From CAIJMI01 sp964448085 (GTDB lineage Bacteria; Patescibacteriota; Microgenomatia; UBA10105; UBA927): 64,000 nt of DNA. A model generated the notes under the pieces. That model had not been told where the DNA came from and searched no databases. It saw only the letters and a program-made list of their open reading frames with translations. The translations under genes and the position numbers were made by a program. The stretch lies in assembly GCA_964448085.1 (NCBI GenBank), contig CAYUUX010000003.1:1-64000 (forward strand), given 5' to 3'. The first letter of the stretch is position 1. Each line of letters begins with the position of its first letter. This document shows, one piece after another, positions 58,579 to 64,000 of the stretch.

Positions 58579-59424
58579 CTATGGATTTGGGTCTATCAGG
58601 GGATAGTAAAGATTCTGACCACCAAAGCCTTCTTTGAATTTGGTAAAACCTTTCCACGCGGTATATTGTCGTGGTCTTCGTTCGTCCCAAACACCGACAA
58701 AATCAAATGTCCGGCAACGGTGTCTTCTGGCAAGTTTAATGGATTCCCATACGAGGAGTGTCGGCGCAAATAATTTTTTCCCTTTTTGCGTAGCCCCCGC
58801 TATCCAATAGTAGCAACAGGTATTCCATGTTAGAAGAAGCACCCCTCCAACGACGTTCCCCGTTTTTTCTTTAGCCAGTAATATGTACGCTTTCTTTTTG
58901 GGAGAAAAGATATTCCATAATTTATCTATTCCGTATGTCGTGATGCCTCCAAATAACCCGGCAGACGAATTTTTAACCGCGATAAGTTCGTGAATAGCAT
59001 TTGTTTCCTTTACCGTCAGACCGTTTTTTTGTGCTTTACGAACTGCACGTCTTTTGGCAGACGTGCATGCGTTAAATAGGTCTAATTCCTGTCTCTTGAG
59101 GTTGATGCGGATCGTTTTCGTTGGAAGAAAAGGGGAGCGCATAATTCTAAAAGATTGTGCAAGAGTGTGTATCCACGCATTGAACGCCGCTTCATCTTCA
59201 GTTGCTTTTGGCTCGATACTGACTTGTCGAACGTGGAGGGAATGAAGATGTGCAACTAAATCTGGAATGTCCGGTAATTTTTCCGGGCGTTGAATTTTCG
59301 CCAGCACGCCAAGGAAGGGGATCCTTTTTGAAAATACCGTTATCCCTTGGACTGTTGATACTCCCCACCGAAGGGAAGTTATGTACTGCTGATATAGTGG
59401 GGATTGTTGCAGTTCCATAGTCAT
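58579..59424 (-). CDS. FemAB/FemX-like aminoacyltransferase (GNAT fold), copy 1
   Basis: 281 residues. The two GNAT-like halves are visible, with KRRAVRKAQKNGLTVKE (about 120-136) and a C-terminal YYWIAGATQKGKKLFAPTLLVWESIKLA and DFVGVWDE. In FemABX proteins these bind aminoacyl-tRNA and lipid II, building the interpeptide bridge of peptidoglycan. It follows copy 2 on the same strand after 26 nt. Which amino acid is added is unknown. Confidence 0.85.
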   Translation of the reverse strand: MTMELQQSPLYQQYITSLRWGVSTVQGITVFSKRIPFLGVLAKIQRPEKLPDIPDLVAHLHSLHVRQVSIEPKATEDEAAFNAWIHTLAQSFRIMRSPFLPTKTIRINLKRQELDLFNACTSAKRRAVRKAQKNGLTVKETNAIHELIAVKNSSAGLFGGITTYGIDKLWNIFSPKKKAYILLAKEKTGNVVGGVLLLTWNTCCYYWIAGATQKGKKLFAPTLLVWESIKLARRHRCRTFDFVGVWDERRPRQYTAWKGFTKFKEGFGGQNLYYPLIDPNP

Positions 59425-59450
59425 TCTATTCGACTCGTTGAAGCATCGTG

Positions 59451-60401
59451 TTATTTGCTAAGTTTTAGTATCATCCAGCGAACGGTGTCAATTGCGCAGT
59501 AGATGGTATATAAGGAAGGTTTCAAAACGAGGTCATAAGAACCGACAAATTCCACGAGCTCTGGAGCATAGCCGACTTTAAAACGATGAAAACCGTACCA
59601 AGGATCCTTGGGATCTGGATTTGGTCCCATTGCACCCCATAAGTCAAATTTTTGTACGTTATGGTTTTTTCCCCATTTCATCAATTCCCACAACAATACG
59701 TTTGGCGCCATCGTTTCCTTGTGAAGGCGTGAAGATGCTCCGTAGGGATAATACATTATCCCGTCATAAACAAAAATAATCCACGCAGCGAGAACTTCGT
59801 GATCGTATGATGCCGTCCAAAGATGTGCGATGCCTGCGTCACGCATGATACGCCACATGGTTCTATGGTACGTGCTGTTGTGGGCATAAAACTTTTGCCG
59901 TGCAGTCGTTTCTTCTTCTAACCGTAAATACTGTGAAAAAGCTGCATCGCTATTGTCTTCCGTAACTTGAACTCCGTGTTTTTGTGCAACCCTGATGTTA
60001 TACCGAGTTTTTGAATGCATGGCTCGAAGCAATTGTTCCTCTGTTTTAGTGAGATCAATAACGAAGGTATATCTTGTAAAGAGTGGATGATGTGATGGTT
60101 TGAGATGGATATCGTGAGGGATGTGCCTTTTTTTATCAACCAGGATATTGGGTTCAATTTGGATGAAAATTGCTTGTTGGTTGTGACCGACGTTTCGTAA
60201 TTCTTCAAGCGTTTTTTTTGTGAGAACGTTTCCTTTTGGGAAATACCCAATTGTATATGGTGTATGCGGTATTCGATGAAATGATACATACCCGTTTGAT
60301 GTCTTTTCAATCGTGACTCCCATGGATTGTCTAAAATTTGCCCAGGCCTCTGTTTGAATAGGGTGTATGGGGGCGCTCGGTGTGTTTTTTTTGGATGTCA
60401 T
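59451..60401 (-). CDS. FemAB/FemX-like aminoacyltransferase (GNAT fold), copy 2
   Basis: 316 residues from ATG 60401, set by a -10 box 6 nt upstream. IHPIQTEAWANFRQSMG near the N-terminus, MHSKTRYNIRVAQKHGV and YYPYGASSRLHKETMAPNVLLWELMKWG with FDLWGAMGPNP are the family landmarks. It resembles copy 1 and the tandem FemA/FemB of Firmicutes, where each adds different bridge residues in order. It is divergent from a small membrane-protein gene. Confidence 0.88.
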   Translation of the reverse strand: MTSKKNTPSAPIHPIQTEAWANFRQSMGVTIEKTSNGYVSFHRIPHTPYTIGYFPKGNVLTKKTLEELRNVGHNQQAIFIQIEPNILVDKKRHIPHDIHLKPSHHPLFTRYTFVIDLTKTEEQLLRAMHSKTRYNIRVAQKHGVQVTEDNSDAAFSQYLRLEEETTARQKFYAHNSTYHRTMWRIMRDAGIAHLWTASYDHEVLAAWIIFVYDGIMYYPYGASSRLHKETMAPNVLLWELMKWGKNHNVQKFDLWGAMGPNPDPKDPWYGFHRFKVGYAPELVEFVGSYDLVLKPSLYTIYCAIDTVRWMILKLSK

Positions 60402-60407
60402 AGGCAT

Positions 60408-60437
60408 ATTATCGCGTTTTTCTCCATGTGTTACAAT
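60408..60437. promoter_or_regulatory. Interlocked divergent promoters, FemAB copy 2 and the 60447 gene
   Basis: Minus: TTGTAA, a 17-nt spacer and GATAAT (60413 to 60408) ending 6 nt before ATG 60401. Plus: TACAAT (60432-60437) with upstream TGT, 9 nt before ATG 60447. The minus -35 overlaps the plus -10. Confidence 0.6.
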
Positions 60438-60446
60438 AGAAGTGGT

Positions 60447-60653
60447 ATGAAAAGACGTCAACTGCCAAGACGCAGCATAAGGAAAAAGTCTTCGTTTTTC
60501 CCCTTTATTGATAACAGCATTTTTCCGGACATCATTTCATTTAAGTGCGTCAAGGGTCCGCTTCGGATATTCTTGCAGATAGAAATTGCACTGTCTCTCC
60601 TCGTTGTAATTGGAACCTGCATCGCTGTTACAGTAAAGTTTTGGCCGTACTAG
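60447..60653 (+). CDS. Small basic single-helix membrane protein
   Basis: 68 residues. A Lys/Arg-rich N-terminus (MKRRQLPRRSIRKK) and an Ile/Phe-rich middle lead to a membrane helix (about 45-64). The start is supported by an extended -10 box 9 nt upstream, shared with the FemAB promoter. The 3' end overlaps the convergent uvrD-like gene by 4 nt. No family is recognised. Confidence 0.5.
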   Translation: MKRRQLPRRSIRKKSSFFPFIDNSIFPDIISFKCVKGPLRIFLQIEIALSLLVVIGTCIAVTVKFWPY

Positions 60654-62524
60654 AGAAGAAGCGTGTCCTCATTAAATCCCCAGGATGCATCGATTGAAAC
60701 ATGTCGTTCAATGAGATGTTCTGGAATATCGGAAATAAAACGGGAAATAAGATTTTGTGTTCGTGTACCAAAAAAGAGTCTTCTGTTTGCATACGTTAAA
60801 TAGAGGCGTTCTTTTGCGCGTGTAACCCCAACATAGCAGAGTCTCCGTTCTTCTTCGAGTTCTTCCCGGTCCATAAGTGATCGGCTGTGCGGAAACAACC
60901 CCTCTTCCATGCCAACGATAAATACGATTGGGAATTCAAGTCCTTTTGCCGCGTGCATGGTCATAAGTGTGACCGCGTTTGATTTCTTCCCGGTCTCCCT
61001 TGATTTTTTAGACACGTATTTTTCCTCAAGGAGCGCTACAACTTCAAGAAAGTCTTGAAGTATCGGGTATTCGGCTGCAACAGATCGAAGTTCCTTTATA
61101 TTTTCAAGACGCGACGCTTCTTCGTCGACGGTTGCGTCGTACAAGGAAAGATAATCCGTTTTTTCCAATATTTTGTCCATGAGTTCTAGTGTGGTAAAGG
61201 AAACGAGTTTTGTATCCTGGATTATTTTTTGGGCAAAAGACTGGAATTTTGCTAATCTTCCCTTACCAAGTTTTTCTATGCGTCTGTATGAAACAGAGTC
61301 TTTTGGATTTGCAAGATTTTTAAGATATGCAAGGACGTCCTTGATTTCCTTCCTTTCATAAAAGCGCGTCCCTCCGACAAGAACGTAAGGGACACCGGAG
61401 CGAAGAAACGCCTCCTCAATCGTTCGTGATTGCGCATTGGTTCGATACAGTACCGCAAAATCGGAGAAATTGCGGTGCGTTTGCAATATTGTTGTTACTA
61501 AAAACAACGCTTCGTCGTGTTCAGTCCTTGCTTCATACAGAAGGACCGGTTCTCCGCTTGCGTTGTTTGTCCAAAGTTTCAAAACTGGGTGGGAAGTATT
61601 TTTGGATATGACACACGTTGCTGCATCCAGGATGGTTTGTGTGGAGCGATAGTTTTGTTCCAGATGAAATTCCTTTGCCTGTGGATAGTCTCGTTTGAAG
61701 TTGGTTATGTTGGTAAAATCAGCCCCTCTAAAACGATAAATACTTTGTGATGCATCCCCAACCACGCTGATGTTTTTATGGCGATTCGCAAGTTGTCTTG
61801 CGAGAACATACTGTGCACGGTTGGTGTCCTGATATTCATCAATAAGAATGTAGCGATACTGTTCTTGATATGTTCCAAGCACGTTGGGATTCGTATCAAA
61901 AAGTTGCACGGTTTTCATGAGAAGATCATCAAAATCGAGTGCTGCGTTTTCCAGAAGTTTTTTCTGATACAAAAGATATACTCTCGCGACAGTTTCTTGA
62001 AAGAAGCCCCGAGCGAATTGGGGATATTCCAACGCGGGTATTAATTGATTTTTTGCTTCTGAAATTGTTGATAGGACTGCTTGCGGATGGAAATCCTTTG
62101 TTGATATATCAGCTTCTTTCATAACATCTTTAATCGCGTCCAACTGATCCTGACTGTCATAAATAGTGAAATGGGGCGGTATCTGAATGAGTACTCCATC
62201 ACGTCTAAGGATTTTTGCGCAAAACGCATGAAACGTTCCGGCAAACGGAAGATCTGAAATTGCCGTTCGTGTAGATGCCTTTTGTTCTGTGTGTAACAAC
62301 TGAATAATTCGTTCCTTCATCTCACCCGCTGCCTTATTGGTAAACGTAACCATGAGAATTGACAAAGGATCAACGTGTTTTTCAAGGATAAGATATGCGA
62401 CCTTATATGTAAGGACTCTCGTTTTTCCGCTTCCAGCACCTGCGAGGATGAGAATTGGGCCATCGGTTGTCTTTACTGCGCGTCGTTGATCGGGATTTAA
62501 TTCATTGAGGAGATCGCTTTCCAT
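60650..62524 (-). CDS. UvrD/PcrA/Rep-type DNA helicase
   Basis: 624 residues from ATG 62524 (MESDLLNELNPDQ). AGAGSGKTR (about 30-38), LIDEYQDTN, GDASQSIYRFRGA, LEQNYRSTQ, MTMHAAKGLEFPIVF and CYVGVTRAKERL are the full set of SF1A motifs. It is shorter than E. coli UvrD (~720), lacking the C-terminal arm. It should unwind DNA 3'-5' in repair and replication. Upstream in-frame extension to 62782 would run through the divergent tpiA and is rejected. Confidence 0.94.
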   Translation of the reverse strand: MESDLLNELNPDQRRAVKTTDGPILILAGAGSGKTRVLTYKVAYLILEKHVDPLSILMVTFTNKAAGEMKERIIQLLHTEQKASTRTAISDLPFAGTFHAFCAKILRRDGVLIQIPPHFTIYDSQDQLDAIKDVMKEADISTKDFHPQAVLSTISEAKNQLIPALEYPQFARGFFQETVARVYLLYQKKLLENAALDFDDLLMKTVQLFDTNPNVLGTYQEQYRYILIDEYQDTNRAQYVLARQLANRHKNISVVGDASQSIYRFRGADFTNITNFKRDYPQAKEFHLEQNYRSTQTILDAATCVISKNTSHPVLKLWTNNASGEPVLLYEARTEHDEALFLVTTILQTHRNFSDFAVLYRTNAQSRTIEEAFLRSGVPYVLVGGTRFYERKEIKDVLAYLKNLANPKDSVSYRRIEKLGKGRLAKFQSFAQKIIQDTKLVSFTTLELMDKILEKTDYLSLYDATVDEEASRLENIKELRSVAAEYPILQDFLEVVALLEEKYVSKKSRETGKKSNAVTLMTMHAAKGLEFPIVFIVGMEEGLFPHSRSLMDREELEEERRLCYVGVTRAKERLYLTYANRRLFFGTRTQNLISRFISDIPEHLIERHVSIDASWGFNEDTLLL

Positions 62525-62528
62525 AGAG

Positions 62529-62534
62529 TATAAT
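62529..62534 (+). promoter_or_regulatory. -10 box (TATAAT) for tpiA
   Basis: Ends 9 nt before ATG 62544, giving a leader of about 2-3 nt. It lies only 5 nt from the divergent helicase start. On the minus strand a TATGAT at 62543-62538 may serve the helicase gene. Confidence 0.55.
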
Positions 62535-62543
62535 CTTATCATA

Positions 62544-63191
62544 ATGCCGAAGCGCTTTTTGATAGGAAACTGGAAGAGTAACATGACTCTTTCTGAGATG
62601 AATGAATGGTTTGAGGTGTTTATACCAACACCTGGTATTACCACAGTGCTATGTCTTCCGTTTACATTGTTGTCATCAGCAAAAGAGCTTATACAAAAGA
62701 AAAACCTTCCAATTGCAATTGGGGCGCAGGATGTATCACCTTTTGGAAAAGGTCCATATACAGGAGAAGTAACTGCGGACATGATAAAAGAATTCGCTTC
62801 GTACGTATTAGTGGGGCATTCAGAAAGAAGACAATATTTTCAGGAGTCCCTTGAGGAACTTTCCTATGAAACATTGCAGGCAAAAACGGCAGGGTTAACA
62901 GTAATCTATTGTGTTGCCGATGAAGAGGAACACATACCAAAGGAAGCCGATATGGTTGCTTTTGAACCAATCGGATCCATAGGCACGGGGAATCCGGAAA
63001 AACCAGAAATTATACAGGCAAAATGCGAAATATTCAGGAAAACTTCAGGAAAAACGATATTATATGGAGGTAGTATTACAGAGGAGATCGTTCGGGATAT
63101 TCTTAAAACAGAAGCGGTAGATGGATTGCTTGTGGGTCAGGCAAGTTTGGATCCAGTGCAATTTACTTTAATTGGTAAACAACTTTCATGA
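62544..63191 (+). CDS. tpiA: Triosephosphate isomerase, short type
   Basis: 215 residues. GNWKSN (Lys about 11), VGHSERR (His about 92) and AFEPIGSIGTG (Glu about 140) supply the catalytic residues, and YGGSI the phosphate-binding loop. It is shorter than usual bacterial TpiA (~250), similar to archaeal-length enzymes. It interconverts DHAP and GAP, linking to gap and pgk at 18.8-20.9 kb. The stop overlaps the LCP start as ATGA. An in-frame ATG at 62505 lies inside the helicase gene and is rejected. Confidence 0.94.
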   Translation: MPKRFLIGNWKSNMTLSEMNEWFEVFIPTPGITTVLCLPFTLLSSAKELIQKKNLPIAIGAQDVSPFGKGPYTGEVTADMIKEFASYVLVGHSERRQYFQESLEELSYETLQAKTAGLTVIYCVADEEEHIPKEADMVAFEPIGSIGTGNPEKPEIIQAKCEIFRKTSGKTILYGGSITEEIVRDILKTEAVDGLLVGQASLDPVQFTLIGKQLS

Positions 63192-64000
63192 GACACGTAC
63201 GACGTTTGTTTTCACCACTAGCAGTCGGTATAGCGATAGCATGTATAGGTATTTTATGCGTGAGTATTCTTTATGTCGTTCGATTAAGCAAAGAATTTAC
63301 CAAGGAAACGGGATTGAATAGGTCAATACTTATTAAACTATTAATAGATGGGGGATCCAACTTAAAATCAACTGACAATAAGACCAATATTGCGCTTCTT
63401 GGTATGGCGGGTGGTAGTCACGATGGACCAGACCTCACAGATACGATTGTAGTCGTATCATTTGATATCAAGAAACAGACGCTTGCAATGATTTCTGTGC
63501 CTCGAGATATTTGGTCAGATTCACTCAAAGATAAGATAAACAGCGCATATCATTATGGTGAGGCAAAAAAAGAAGGTGGTGGTATCATTCTTTCCAGGGC
63601 AGTATTGGAGGATGTGGTTGGTTTCCCAATTCATTATGTGATGACGCTAGATTTTTCTCAATTTGAATCGGTTATCGATGCGTTAGGCGGCATAGATGTT
63701 AATGTAACAAAAGGATTTGTGGATAAAGAATTTCCAATTGCGGGTAAAGAAAACGATGAATGTGGAGGAGATCCGTTGTATGCATGCAGATATGAAACTG
63801 TAGCATTCACCCAGGGGAGCCAGCACATGGACGGTTCAACTGCATTAAAATATGTCAGAAGCAGAAATGCTGAAGGAGATGAGGGGACGGATTTTGCTCG
63901 AGGGAAAAGGCAGCAGGATATTATCATTGCGCTTAAAGACGCAATCATTGATGCGAAGATCTGGTTTCATCCTGCTCTGGCAAAAAAGCTGCTGGATATT
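63188..64000 (+). CDS. LytR-CpsA-Psr (LCP) family protein, 3' end outside the window
   Basis: About 271 residues visible; the frame is open to the window end. A membrane helix (about 12-34) leads to the LCP catalytic domain. It starts NIALLGMAGGSHDGPDLTDT, followed by SVPRDIW (the phosphate-binding Arg), DALGGIDV and HMDGSTALKYVRSR with a following RGKRQQ. LCP enzymes transfer polyprenyl-linked glycans to peptidoglycan, which would attach the glycan built by the 43-49 kb operon. It overlaps tpiA by 4 nt (ATGA). Confidence 0.93.
   Translation, partial: MRHVRRLFSPLAVGIAIACIGILCVSILYVVRLSKEFTKETGLNRSILIKLLIDGGSNLKSTDNKTNIALLGMAGGSHDGPDLTDTIVVVSFDIKKQTLAMISVPRDIWSDSLKDKINSAYHYGEAKKEGGGIILSRAVLEDVVGFPIHYVMTLDFSQFESVIDALGGIDVNVTKGFVDKEFPIAGKENDECGGDPLYACRYETVAFTQGSQHMDGSTALKYVRSRNAEGDEGTDFARGKRQQDIIIALKDAIIDAKIWFHPALAKKLLDI

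Noticed and set aside
62528..62533. Minus-strand TATACT as -10 for the helicase
   Set aside because: It ends only 2 nt before ATG 62524, so the transcript would start inside the coding region. TATGAT at 62543-62538 fits better.
62525..62782. N-terminal extension of the UvrD-like helicase through the tpiA gene
   Set aside because: The extension would be antisense to tpiA and has no similarity to helicases. MESDLLNELNPDQ is the normal family start.
1..64000. TGA read as Gly, as in Gracilibacteria/SR1
   Set aside because: Many genes, including nrdJ, pduO and tpiA, end properly at TGA.
1..64000. CRISPR arrays, insertion sequences, prophage or toxin-antitoxin pairs
   Set aside because: No regular repeat-spacer pattern, transposase, integrase, phage structural gene or convincing toxin motif was seen.

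Overview
The window looks like part of a small, gene-dense bacterial genome of the Candidate Phyla Radiation (Patescibacteria), most likely Microgenomates-like. I infer this from many short membrane proteins with Pro/Thr-rich linkers, tiny intergenic gaps, a lone VirD4-like ATPase, a DUF5667 protein, two UvrD-type helicases, FemAB pairs, and shortened Pgk and TpiA. TGA is used as an ordinary stop, so the code is not the Gracilibacteria/SR1 one. No CRISPR array, insertion sequence, rRNA or prophage was seen. One tRNA gene, tRNA-Ile(UAU), is present.

Layout. 1-6.8 kb holds small accessory genes: TspO-like, DUF2177 and DUF1295 membrane proteins, a pyrimidine-dimer glycosylase broken by one amber codon, DUF1801, SRPBCC, DUF5655 and a methyltransferase. 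6.9-13.4 kb holds membrane-anchored surface proteins, a three-zinc-ribbon protein, a DEDD exonuclease, a patatin, UppP and a ferredoxin. 13.4-18.1 kb holds an RRM protein and two tandem class A PBPs. 18.1-23.3 kb holds a PP2C-like protein, pgk, gap, a phosphoribosyltransferase, a kinase, an HD hydrolase and DUF5667.

23.5-28.1 kb is the most coherent unit. It runs nrdR, B12-dependent ribonucleotide reductase nrdJ, PduO-type cobalamin adenosyltransferase, a short cobalamin riboswitch with a clear terminator/antiterminator, a DUF4430 (transcobalamin-like domain) exported protein, and a DUF6580 membrane protein resembling an ECF S component. It reads as a self-contained circuit for using and importing cobalamin in an organism that probably cannot make it.

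28.1-43.4 kb holds the VirD4-like ATPase, a PGM1-like ATP-grasp ligase, tRNA-Ile directly abutting idi, tsaD, MFS, VanW and a nucleotidyltransferase, a membrane-anchored solute-binding protein, CIRCE-controlled groES-groEL, a hydrolase and a PEGA/SH3 protein. 43.4-49.3 kb is a minus-strand envelope-glycan operon: UbiA-type DPPR synthase, GT4, GT39 and two GT2. 49.4-64 kb holds a hydrolase, tatD, metG, rmuC, MFS, a UvrD-nuclease fusion, a FemAB pair, a second UvrD, tpiA and an LCP protein cut by the window end.

Expression. At least 17 genes have a recognisable -10 hexamer ending 6-8 nt before the ATG, so their mRNAs should be leaderless. Others (groES, groEL, nrdJ, the DUF5667 gene, the ferredoxin gene) have a clear Shine-Dalgarno sequence. 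Several divergent gene pairs share interlocked promoters of only a few tens of bases.
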